This document shows, one piece after another, positions 16,605-23,612 of a stretch of 32,215 bases of DNA (its first letter is position 1; the number at the start of each line of letters is the position of its first letter). The position numbers were made by a program, and so were the translations under genes. Source of the stretch: Brevundimonas subvibrioides (GTDB taxonomy: Bacteria > Pseudomonadota > Alphaproteobacteria > Caulobacterales > Caulobacteraceae); NCBI GenBank assembly GCA_002280475.1, contig NCEB01000027.1:1-32215 (forward strand). The letters are read 5' to 3'. Under the pieces are notes generated by a model. The model ran no database searches and was not told the DNA's origin. It saw nothing but the letters and a program-made list of their open reading frames with translations.

Positions 16605-18263
16605 TCAGCCGGCGTCGGCCGCCTGAGCGGCCATCTGCTCGGCCTGACGCTCGAGGTCATCGGCCTGTTCGATCAGCCGGGGACCGAGGGCGCGGAGTTC
16701 GGCGTCGGTGACGGTGTTGCCGCGACGGCGGTTCTCCTCGATCTGTTCGGCGCGATAGGCGGGATCGGCGAGGCGGCGGCCTTCCTGGCGCATGTGGTCG
16801 GCGCCGCGACGCATTTCCTCGGCCCCGCGACGCATCTCGACGCGGGCGTCGGCCATGGCGCGTTCGGCGGACCGCATCGCCACGCGGGCGTGCTGACGGG
16901 CCTGATCGCCGGCGAGGCGGGCGTGCTCCCCGGCGACCCGGGCGTGGTCGGCGGCGGCGCGGGCGCGAGACTGGGCGTCGGCGCGTGCGGCGTCGGCCCG
17001 GGCCAGGGCGTCGGCGCGTGCGGCGCGGGCCTGGGCCTGGATGTCCTCGCGATCGGCGCGGGCCTCTTCACGCGCGGCGCCACGCTCTCGGGCGCTCCGG
17101 ACGTCGTCGCCGGAATAAACCCAGACGCCCCGGCCGTCGGCGGGCGGCGCGGGTGGCGCAGGCGGGGCCGGAGGCGCGGGCGGGGCGAGCGTGGTGATCG
17201 AAACCGGAGGCGCGGGCGGAGCCGGCGGGGCATAGGCGACCTGGCGCGGCGGGGCGGGAGGCGTCGGGGGGACGGGGGCCAGGGCCGCGAACGGCACCTG
17301 GGGCGCGCGGCTGGCCAGTTCGAAGGCGGCGATCGGGGTGGCCACGACGGCGAGGCCGGCGACGGCGGCGACGATCAGGGCGGGGCGGCGGCGGCCGGGG
17401 GTCTCGGACATGATGTGGGCGATCCTTTGCTTGAGGGGGGTTCCGCGGGCGGCCATGGCGGCGGCGGCCAGAGGGGTGGGCGCGGTGCGGGTGGCCAGGC
17501 CGATCAGGGCCCGGGCATAGGTGGTCCGATCGACGTGACGCAGGGCGGCGGCGTCAGCGGCCTCCTCCGAGCGATCGATCAGGGCGCGGTGCAGCACCCA
17601 GACCAGGGGGTTGAACCAGAACAGGGCCAGCGCCAGCCGCGACAGGACGAGGAACAGCCAGTCCCGTCGGCGCAGGTGCCCCATCTCGTGGGCGATGACG
17701 GCCTGAGCGGTCTCGGGCCGGGCCAGGGTCGCGCGGTCCAGCAGCACGACACCGGGCGGCAGGCCCCAGCTGAGGGGGCCGGGGGTGGCGTCGCTGAGCC
17801 GCAGAACCGGTGGGCGGCGGGGGCCGGTGTGATCGGCGAGGGCCCGGGTCCAGGCCGACGTCTCGACCGCCCGGCCTGTCGCCGTCCAGCGCGCCAGTGT
17901 CCAGACGCCGAGCGCGAACCGCCCCGCCACGAGGACCGCGCCCAGCGACCAGATCATGGCCAGGAGTTCGGCCGGCGACGGTACCATGACGGCCCCCGAC
18001 AGGCTGAGCCCCTCGGTCGGGCGGATCGTGCCGGTCCACAGGGGCGTGGCGACGGCGGCGACGGTCTCGACCGGCGGCAGGAGGGCGAGGCGCAGGGACG
18101 GCCCGAACGCCATAACCAGCGGCAGGACCAGCAGGATCACGACCGTGGCGCGCAGGATGTCGGACCGGTCGACGGCCCGGCGGGCGACGAAGGCGGACAG
18201 GGCGAGGCCAAGCCCGGCGATCAGGGCGGACTTGGTCAGGAGAGCCAGCAGCAGGGCGCTCAT
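16605..18263 (-). CDS. BlaR1/MecR1-type M56 membrane metallopeptidase with Pro-rich and coiled-coil tail
   Basis: This 552-residue protein carries the M56 peptidase domain used by BlaR1/MecR1 sensors to trigger repressor cleavage. Several membrane segments occupy residues 1-220; the zinc site is AHEMGH (H192, E193, H196) with a downstream glutamate in RSEEAADA. After a further membrane helix (about 292-312) there is no penicillin-binding sensor domain. Instead a proline-rich linker (about 325-375, repeated PPAPPAPP) leads to a long Ala/Arg/Glu-rich segment (376-552), which I predict is a coiled coil. It overlaps the upstream BlaI-like repressor gene by four bases (ATGA). The signal it detects is unknown; the tail may sense envelope state, which is inference. 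Confidence 0.9.
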   Translation of the reverse strand: MSALLLALLTKSALIAGLGLALSAFVARRAVDRSDILRATVVILLVLPLVMAFGPSLRLALLPPVETVAAVATPLWTGTIRPTEGLSLSGAVMVPSPAELLAMIWSLGAVLVAGRFALGVWTLARWTATGRAVETSAWTRALADHTGPRRPPVLRLSDATPGPLSWGLPPGVVLLDRATLARPETAQAVIAHEMGHLRRRDWLFLVLSRLALALFWFNPLVWVLHRALIDRSEEAADAAALRHVDRTTYARALIGLATRTAPTPLAAAAMAARGTPLKQRIAHIMSETPGRRRPALIVAAVAGLAVVATPIAAFELASRAPQVPFAALAPVPPTPPAPPRQVAYAPPAPPAPPVSITTLAPPAPPAPPAPPAPPADGRGVWVYSGDDVRSARERGAAREEARADREDIQAQARAARADALARADAARADAQSRARAAADHARVAGEHARLAGDQARQHARVAMRSAERAMADARVEMRRGAEEMRRGADHMRQEGRRLADPAYRAEQIEENRRRGNTVTDAELRALGPRLIEQADDLERQAEQMAAQAADAG

Positions 18264-18634
18264 TGCTCAGGCTCCCGGGCGGCGTCCAGCAGGCGTTCCA
18301 GCGCCGCGATCTCCTCGGGCGAAAGGGGGCCGCTCATGCCCAGCAGCGCGGTCGCGGCCCCGGCGGCCGAGCCGGCGAAGAAGGTGTCGACCATGCGTCG
18401 CAGAGCCCCCGCCGCGACGGTCGCCGCGCCGGGAACGGGTCGATAGACGAAGCCGGACGGGCCGGTGTCGCGCGCCACCAGACCCCGCTCCTCCAGTCGC
18501 TTGAGCAGGGTGCGAACGGCCGAATCGCTGAGCGGATCGGAAAGAGCGACGCGGACGGACGCCGCCGTCGCCTCGCCCAGACCGCACAGCCGCTCGAAGA
18601 CCTCCCGCTCCCGTCTGGGCAAACCGTCGATCAT
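18260..18634 (-). CDS. BlaI/MecI/CopY family transcriptional repressor
   Basis: This is a 124-residue winged-helix repressor. The N-terminal domain LPRREREVFERLCGLGEATAASVRVAL-DPLSDSAVRTLLKRLEERGLVARD matches the BlaI DNA-binding fold, and the C-terminal part serves as a dimerisation region. Family repressors are inactivated when the partner M56 peptidase is triggered, releasing the operon. It is translated just before its M56 partner with ATGA overlap. Twin TACA/TGTA operators sit 17-40 bases upstream of its ATG, so autoregulation is very likely. GGAGAGG provides a strong ribosome binding site. Additional targets elsewhere in the genome cannot be seen here. Confidence 0.93.
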   Translation of the reverse strand: MIDGLPRREREVFERLCGLGEATAASVRVALSDPLSDSAVRTLLKRLEERGLVARDTGPSGFVYRPVPGAATVAAGALRRMVDTFFAGSAAGAATALLGMSGPLSPEEIAALERLLDAAREPEQ

Positions 18635-18650
18635 GGCCGGGCCTCTCCGC

Positions 18651-18674
18651 TACATTTGTAGCGTTACATATGTA
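18651..18674 (-). promoter_or_regulatory. Twin BlaI-type operators
   Basis: TACATTTGTA (18651-18660) and TACATATGTA (18665-18674) are two copies of the TACA-N2-TGTA dyad bound by BlaI/MecI repressors, with centres 14 bases apart. They lie immediately upstream of the repressor gene's ribosome binding site and stand out as AT-rich in a GC-rich region. Since the divergent VOC gene starts only about 105 bases away, they could also affect it. Confidence 0.8.
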
Positions 18675-18728
18675 GCGGATTGCGGCGGGATTGGGGCGGG
18701 CGAATTAAGCTTGGGTCAGTGTTGCATT

Positions 18729-18742
18729 TAACCGATCGGTTA
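18729..18742 (+). promoter_or_regulatory. Perfect 14-bp palindrome, TetR-type operator
   Basis: TAACCGATCGGTTA is a perfect palindrome 37 bases before the GTG start of the VOC-family gene, directly followed by an AT-rich TATATAAAG that could contain the -10 element. The form is typical of TetR-family operators. No TetR-family gene is in the window, so the regulator must act from elsewhere. Confidence 0.6.
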
Positions 18743-18779
18743 TATAAAGACAGGCTCTGTTCCTGGAAGGAGATCTCCC

Positions 18780-19259
18780 GTGCCCGTATCCACCATCGTT
18801 CCCTGCCTTTGGTTCGACACCCAGGCCGAAGAAGCGGCCGAGTTCTATGTCTCGGTCATACCCGGCTCGACGATCGACGCCGTCCAGCGCGCGCCGGGCG
18901 ACTATCCGGCGGGCGAGGCGGGCGACGCCCTGATGGTCGAGTTCACCCTGGGCGGCGCGCGGTTCACGGCCCTGAACGGCGGGCCCTATTTCAAGTTCAA
19001 CGAGGCCATCTCGCTGCAGATCGAGGTCGAGGACCAGGCCGAGATGGACCGGCTCTACGCCGCCCTGTCCGTCGTGCCGGAGGCCGAGCAGTGCGGCTGG
19101 CTGAAGGACCGCTATGGGCTGAGCTGGCAGCTGGTGCCCAAGCCCTTCATGGCCCTGATGAAGACCCCGGACCCGGCGGTTCGCGAGCGGGTGTTCAAGG
19201 CCATGATGGGGATGAAGCGGCTGGACATCGCCGCCCTGGAGGCCGCCGCGCGGGCCTGA
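18780..19259 (+). CDS. VOC/PhnB-like family protein
   Basis: The 159-residue protein is of the PhnB-like branch of the vicinal oxygen chelate (glyoxalase) superfamily, often labelled 3-demethylubiquinone-9 3-methyltransferase-like. Characteristic blocks are IVPCLWFDTQAEEAAEFYVSVIPGS, FTALNGGPYFKFNEAISLQIE and GWLKDRYGLSWQLVP. The biochemical role of this branch is unproven despite the methyltransferase label. The start is GTG at 18780, nine bases after AAGGAG, a strong ribosome binding site. A TetR-type palindrome upstream suggests inducible expression. It is followed after 115 bases by the FAH-MaiA-reductase operon and may be independent of it. Confidence 0.87.
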   Translation: MPVSTIVPCLWFDTQAEEAAEFYVSVIPGSTIDAVQRAPGDYPAGEAGDALMVEFTLGGARFTALNGGPYFKFNEAISLQIEVEDQAEMDRLYAALSVVPEAEQCGWLKDRYGLSWQLVPKPFMALMKTPDPAVRERVFKAMMGMKRLDIAALEAAARA

Positions 19260-19374
19260 CGGCAGGGACCCGGGCGGGGCGCGTCGATCGCGGGCGAAGA
19301 CAGGCCGCGATCGATCCGCTATCTCGGCCCTGACCGGGCCGGACGGCCCCGCCATCAGAGGGACCAGACCCCGC

Positions 19375-20067
19375 GTGACCCTGACCTTCGAGCCGACGCC
19401 GCCCCTTCTCGTGCCGACCGTGGGAGGCGATGACTTTCCCGTCCGCCGCCTGTTCTGTATCGGCCGCAACTATGCCGACCATGCGCGCGAGATGGGCGCG
19501 GACCCGGATCGGGAGCCGCCCTTCTTCTTCACCGCCTGGGCCGAGACGGTCGTGGCGGGCGGCGGCACCCTGCCCTACCCGCCCGGAACCGCCGACTATC
19601 ACCATGAGGTCGAGCTGGTCGTCGCCATCGGCGGGTCGGGGCGCGACGTACCGGTGGCCGAGGCGGCGGGCTTGATTTACGGCTATGCGGTCGGTCTGGA
19701 CATGACGCGGCGCGATCTGCAGGCCGCGGCCAAGTCCGCTGGCCGTCCCTGGGACACCGCCAAGAACGTCGAACGATCCAAGCCGGTGGGCACGATCCAT
19801 CCGGCCGCGGGATTCGATCCCGGCGCGGGGGCCATCACCCTGTCGGTCAACGGCGAGCGTCGCCAGACCGGCGACCTGTCGGACCAGATCTGGTCGGTGC
19901 CCGAGGTGATCGCCCACATCTCGACCCTGTACCGCCTCCAGCCCGGCGACCTGATCTTCACCGGCACGCCCGCCGGAGTGGGCCCGGTCGTGCCGGGAGA
20001 CACGATCGTGGCCGCGATCGCGGGACTGGGCGACCTTACCGTCACCATCGGGCCGGTAGAGGCGTGA
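19375..20067 (+). CDS. Fumarylacetoacetate hydrolase (FAH) family protein, fumarylpyruvate hydrolase/FAHD1-like
   Basis: This 230-residue enzyme belongs to the short FAH family that hydrolyses acylpyruvates such as fumarylpyruvate. Family blocks are FCIGRNYADHAREMG (about residues 28-42), the metal ligands in HHEVELVVAIG (about 82-92), GYAVGLDMTRRDLQ, and the C-terminal IFTGTPAGVGPV. The similarity is greater to fumarylpyruvate hydrolase and FAHD1 than to the long tyrosine-pathway FAH. The next gene encodes a maleylacetoacetate/maleylpyruvate isomerase, the preceding step of the same route, with a GTGA start/stop overlap, which supports a role in gentisate- or homogentisate-type ring catabolism. 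The ring-cleaving dioxygenase is not in the window. Confidence 0.9.
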   Translation: MTLTFEPTPPLLVPTVGGDDFPVRRLFCIGRNYADHAREMGADPDREPPFFFTAWAETVVAGGGTLPYPPGTADYHHEVELVVAIGGSGRDVPVAEAAGLIYGYAVGLDMTRRDLQAAAKSAGRPWDTAKNVERSKPVGTIHPAAGFDPGAGAITLSVNGERRQTGDLSDQIWSVPEVIAHISTLYRLQPGDLIFTGTPAGVGPVVPGDTIVAAIAGLGDLTVTIGPVEA

Positions 20068-20702
20068 GCGCGATGATCCTGCACAGCTATTTCCGATCCT
20101 CGGCCGCCTGGCGGGTCCGCATCGTCCTGGCCCTGAAGGGGGTCGAGACCGAGGTCCGGCATCAGCACCTGAGGAAGGGCGAGCACCGGTCGGCCGACTA
20201 TCTGGCGATCAATCCGCAGGGCCTGCTGCCGAGCCTGGTACTGGACGACGGCACGGTGCTGACCCAGTCGATGGCCATCTGCGAATATCTGGACGAGCGG
20301 TTCCCCGAACCGGCCCTGCTGCCGGTCGATCCGGTGGCCCGGGCCCAGGTGCGCGCCTTCGCCCAGGTCATCGCCTGCGACATCCATCCGGTGCAGAACC
20401 TGAAGGTTCTCAAGGCGCTGGAGGCGCTGGGCCATGGTCAGGACCAGCGCGACGCCTGGGCGCGCGAGGTGATCGCGGGCGGGTTCGAGGCGCTGGAGGT
20501 GCTGGCGAGCGCCCAGCCCGGACCCTTCGCCTTCGGGGAGCGGCCTTCGATGGCCGACGTGCTGCTGGTGCCGCAGATGGCCAATGCGCGGCGCTTCGGC
20601 GTCGCGTTGCGCTGGCCCCGACTGGCGGCGATCGAGGCGGCCTGCCTGGCCCTGCCTGCCTTCGCCAACACCCGGCCCGAGCTGCAGCCGGACGCGGAAT
20701 AG
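20064..20702 (+). CDS. maiA: Maleylacetoacetate (or maleylpyruvate) isomerase, zeta-class GST
   Basis: This glutathione-dependent enzyme isomerises a cis ring-cleavage product to the fumaryl form consumed by the preceding hydrolase. The 212-residue protein has the zeta-class start YFRSSAAWRVRIVLALKG, where the serine pair is kept but the usual cysteine of the SSCxWRVR motif is alanine. A thioredoxin-like N-terminal domain (INPQGLLPSLVLDDG, LTQSMAICEYLDE) and a helical C-terminal domain follow. The motif looks more like maleylacetoacetate isomerase than the NagL-type maleylpyruvate isomerase. GTG at 20064 overlaps the previous stop, but ATG at 20073 would give the usual family N-terminus and is equally possible. 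Confidence 0.9.
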   Translation: MSAMILHSYFRSSAAWRVRIVLALKGVETEVRHQHLRKGEHRSADYLAINPQGLLPSLVLDDGTVLTQSMAICEYLDERFPEPALLPVDPVARAQVRAFAQVIACDIHPVQNLKVLKALEALGHGQDQRDAWAREVIAGGFEALEVLASAQPGPFAFGERPSMADVLLVPQMANARRFGVALRWPRLAAIEAACLALPAFANTRPELQPDAE

Positions 20703-20711
20703 GAGACGGCG

Positions 20712-21929
20712 ATGAAGGTCGTCATCGTCGGCGCGGGGCATGCGGGCGGGTCGGCCGCCGCCCTGCTGAGGGCCTCGGGCTTCGAGGGCGAGATCGTGAT
20801 GATCGGCGAGGAGCCCGCGCCCCCCTATCAGCGCCCGCCCCTGTCCAAGGCCTGGCTGAAGGGCGAGGCGGACCTCGACAGCCTGCTGCTGCGCCCGGCC
20901 GAATACTATGCCGAGCACGGGATCGACCTGAGGACCGGGACCATGGTCGTGTCGATCGCGCGCGGCGAGCGGACGGTCAGCCTGTCCGACGGGACGGTCG
21001 AGACCTATGACGCCCTGATCCTGGCGACCGGATCGACGGGGCGGCGGCTGCCCCTGCCCGGCGCCGAACGGCCCGACCTGATCGAGCTGCGGACCCTGGC
21101 GGACGCAGAGCGGCTGAAGGATTGGCTGAGCCCGGGGCGGCGACTGGTCATCGTCGGCGGGGGCTATGTCGGACTGGAGGCGGCGGCGTCGGCGCGGTCC
21201 CTCGGATGCGAGGTCGTGCTGCTGGAACGGCTGGATCGGGTGCTGAAGCGGGTCGCGTCCGAGCCGCTGTCGGCTTTCTTCACCGAGCGCCACCGGGCCG
21301 AGGGGGTCGACATCCGGGTGGGCGTCGAGGTCGCCGGGTTCGAGGACGGCGGCGTGCGGCTGGGCGACGGGACCCTGGTCGAGGCCGATGTGGTGCTGGT
21401 CGGGGTCGGGGCCCTGGCCAACGACGATCTGGCGCGGGCGGCGGGTCTGGACTGCGACGCGGGCGGCTCGGGCGGGATCCGGGTGAACGAGACGGCGCGG
21501 ACGTCGGACCCGGCCATCTACGCCATCGGCGACGTGACCCTGCGGCCGGTGCCGGTCCATGGCTGCGTCGTGCGGCTGGAGAGCGTGCCCAATGCCCTGG
21601 AGCAGGCGCGTCAGGCCGCGCACGCCATCGTCGGACGCCCGCAGAGCGCGCCAGAGGTGCCGTGGTTCTGGTCGGACCAGTACGACGTCAAGCTGCAGAT
21701 CGCCGGCCTGCCGATGGAGGCCGACCGGACGCTGGTGAGGGGCGATCCGGCGGCGGGCCGGTTCGCCGTCTTTCACCTGAGCGGCGACCGGATCGTCTGC
21801 GTCGAGGCCGTCAGCGCCCCGCCCGAATTCATGGCCGGAAAGCAGCTGATCCAGCGGCGCACGCCTGTGGATGTCGCGAAACTGGCCGACCCTGCCGTGT
21901 CGATGAAGGCGGTGGCGGTCGAGGCGTAG
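20712..21929 (+). CDS. NAD(P)/FAD-dependent ferredoxin reductase (aromatic-dioxygenase/P450 type)
   Basis: The 405-residue flavoprotein transfers electrons from NAD(P)H to a ferredoxin. It has an N-terminal FAD motif (VVIVGAGHAGGSAAALLR), the YQRPPLSKAWL block typical of this class, the central NAD-binding GGGYVGLEAAAS, the FAD-binding TSDPAIYAIGDV, and a C-terminal reductase domain (WFWSDQYDVKLQIAG). Such reductases feed Rieske oxygenases or cytochrome P450s. Neither a ferredoxin nor an oxygenase is adjacent, so the partner lies elsewhere. It is nine bases after maiA, preceded by GGAG, and probably the last gene of that operon, before an inverted repeat at 21963-22086. Confidence 0.92.
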   Translation: MKVVIVGAGHAGGSAAALLRASGFEGEIVMIGEEPAPPYQRPPLSKAWLKGEADLDSLLLRPAEYYAEHGIDLRTGTMVVSIARGERTVSLSDGTVETYDALILATGSTGRRLPLPGAERPDLIELRTLADAERLKDWLSPGRRLVIVGGGYVGLEAAASARSLGCEVVLLERLDRVLKRVASEPLSAFFTERHRAEGVDIRVGVEVAGFEDGGVRLGDGTLVEADVVLVGVGALANDDLARAAGLDCDAGGSGGIRVNETARTSDPAIYAIGDVTLRPVPVHGCVVRLESVPNALEQARQAAHAIVGRPQSAPEVPWFWSDQYDVKLQIAGLPMEADRTLVRGDPAAGRFAVFHLSGDRIVCVEAVSAPPEFMAGKQLIQRRTPVDVAKLADPAVSMKAVAVEA

Positions 21930-21962
21930 GGCCGTCGGCGGCCAAGGGGGATCACCTTTTAC

Positions 21963-22086
21963 GCTCATCCCCGCGAAAGCGGGGACCCAGTTCTTTAGGC
22001 GACGGCTTTATCAGGTCGGCGTTGACAGCGATCCCAAAGGCAGCGCCTCGCTTAAGCACTGGGTCCCCGCTTTCGCGGGGATGAGC
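21963..22086. repeat. 29-bp perfect inverted repeats flanking 66 bp (REP-doublet-like)
   Basis: Positions 21963-21991 and 22058-22086 are perfect inverted copies of 29 bases. Each copy is also a hairpin in itself (CCCCGC-gaaa-GCGGGG). The 66 bases between show no gene. The element sits between the convergent ferredoxin reductase and phoB genes and can act as a bidirectional terminator. Repeats of this form are widespread in alphaproteobacterial genomes. Confidence 0.85.
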
Positions 22087-22147
22087 GGAAGAAAGAAGCG
22101 AGCCGACATAATCGACGAACGCGCCCACCCCGATCACCCGCCCTGCG

Positions 22148-22837
22148 TCAGCCCTCGAGATCGAGGGAATAGCCGGCCGAGCGGACGGTGCGGATCGGGT
22201 TGGCGCTTTCCTCGACGTTCAGCGCCTTTCGCAGACGGCCGACATGGACGTCGACTGTGCGGGCCTCGACATAGACGTCCGAGCCCCAGACGGCGTCCAG
22301 CAACTGCTCGCGGCTGAACACCCGGCCCGGGTGACGCATGAAGTGGTCCAAGAGGCGGAACTCGGTCGGGCCCAGATGGACCTCCTTGCCCGAGCGTTTG
22401 ACCCGATGAGCGACGCGGTCGATGACGATGTCGCCGTGGCCGACGCGGTCGTCGGCGAGACCCGGCCGGATGCGGCGCAGCACCGCCCGGATGCGGGCGA
22501 TCAGCTCGGTCATCGAGAAGGGCTTGGTCAGATAGTCGTCGGCGCCGGTGTCCAGGCCGCGGACGCGGTCGCTCTCTTCACCGCGCGCGGTCAGCATGAT
22601 GATCGGCAGGTTGCGCGTCTCGGGCCGGCCCCGGATGCGGCGGCAGACCTCGATGCCCGAGACCTTGGGCAGCATCCAGTCCAGCAGGACCAGGTCCGGC
22701 TGACGCTCGTCGATCTGCACCAGGCCCTCCTCGCCGTCGGCGGCGACGACGACGTCATAACCCTCCTTTTCGAGGTTGTACTGGAGCAGGGTCGCCAGGG
22801 CGTCCTCGTCTTCCATCACCAGGATATAGGGCTGCAT
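22148..22837 (-). CDS. phoB: Phosphate response regulator PhoB
   Basis: This is the OmpR-class DNA-binding response regulator of the phosphate starvation response. The receiver domain (residues 1-120) has the acidic pocket E9/D10, phosphoacceptor D53 in LVLLDWMLPKVSG and the conserved lysine K105 in DYLTKPF. The C-terminal winged helix (about 130-229) includes LGPTEFRLLDHFMRHPGRVFSREQLLDAVWG and VDVHVGRLRKAL, close to the PhoB consensus. It is last in the phoR-pstCAB-phoU-phoB run, 32 bases after phoU, with GGAG before the ATG. Phosphorylated PhoB would act on the Pho box upstream of pstC. Confidence 0.97.
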   Translation of the reverse strand: MQPYILVMEDEDALATLLQYNLEKEGYDVVVAADGEEGLVQIDERQPDLVLLDWMLPKVSGIEVCRRIRGRPETRNLPIIMLTARGEESDRVRGLDTGADDYLTKPFSMTELIARIRAVLRRIRPGLADDRVGHGDIVIDRVAHRVKRSGKEVHLGPTEFRLLDHFMRHPGRVFSREQLLDAVWGSDVYVEARTVDVHVGRLRKALNVEESANPIRTVRSAGYSLDLEG

Positions 22838-22869
22838 CTGCGATCTCCGTCAGGCGTCGGCGACGTCGT

Positions 22870-23604
22870 TCAGTGGGGCTGCAAGGGGGTCTGGCCCATG
22901 CCGGGCGCGGTATCGGCGTCGCTCGGGGCACCGCGAGGGCGATCCCCGATCAGTTCGTCGCCGGTGATCTCGTAGTGAATGACCTCGGCGATATTGGTCG
23001 CGTGGTCGCCGATCCGTTCCAGGTTCTTGGCCATGAACAGCAGATGGGTGCAGGCACTGATCGTGCGCGGGTCGCCCATCATGTAGGTCAGCAGTTCGCG
23101 GAACAGGGCGTTGTAGTGCTCGTCGACCTCGTCGTCCGACTGCCAGACGGCGACGGCGAGATCGATCTCGGAAGCGGTATAGGCGTCGAGCACGTCGCGC
23201 AGCCGGGTCGACACCAGCTTGCCCATTCGCTCGATCGACCGGGTCAGGGGCTGCATGGGCTCGGTCTCGGCCAGGCTGAGCGCGCGCTTGGCGATGTTCT
23301 TGGCGAGGTCGCCTGTGCGCTCCAGATCGACCGACAGCTTCATCGCCGACAGGGTCTTCCTGAGGTCCGAGGCGACGGGCTGGCGCAGGGCGATCAGGCG
23401 GATGGCCTTCTTTTCGATGTCGCGATGCATGGCGTCGAGCTTGAAATCGCGATCGACGACGGCGCGGGCCAGGGCGATGTCGCGGCGCGCGACGCTTTCG
23501 ACCGCGTCGGCGACCTGGGCCTCGGCGAGACCGCCCATGCGGGCGACCTCGGCCGTGAGCTGGTTCAGCTCGTCCCCATACGCCTTGACCGTGTGCTGGT
23601 TCAT
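22870..23604 (-). CDS. phoU: Phosphate transport system regulator PhoU
   Basis: PhoU links the Pst transporter to PhoR and prevents PhoB activation when phosphate is plentiful. The 244-residue protein has two three-helix PhoU repeats: the first with RRDIALARAVVDRDFKLDAMHRDIEKKAIRLIALRQPVASDLR and the second with LDAYTASEIDLAV-type sequence, ending in HLLFMAKNLERIGDHATNIAE, each with the metal-binding E/D pattern (LERTGDLAKNIA, LERIGDHATNIA). The open frame continues upstream, but ATG at 23604 (MNQHTVKAYGDELNQL) is the conserved family start, eight bases after pstB. The tail beyond the second domain (about 220-244) is variable. Confidence 0.96.
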   Translation of the reverse strand: MNQHTVKAYGDELNQLTAEVARMGGLAEAQVADAVESVARRDIALARAVVDRDFKLDAMHRDIEKKAIRLIALRQPVASDLRKTLSAMKLSVDLERTGDLAKNIAKRALSLAETEPMQPLTRSIERMGKLVSTRLRDVLDAYTASEIDLAVAVWQSDDEVDEHYNALFRELLTYMMGDPRTISACTHLLFMAKNLERIGDHATNIAEVIHYEITGDELIGDRPRGAPSDADTAPGMGQTPLQPH

Positions 23605-23612
23605 CGAGGCCC

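Noticed and set aside
18701..18742. A standard sigma-70 promoter for the VOC-family gene
   Set aside because: The -35-like TTGCAT is 13 bases from TATATA and TTGGGT is 24 bases from it; neither spacing is acceptable, so only the operator palindrome is reported.
21963..22086. Possible CRISPR array
   Set aside because: Only two copies exist, in inverted orientation with one 66-bp interval. CRISPR repeats are direct and regularly spaced, and no cas gene is present.
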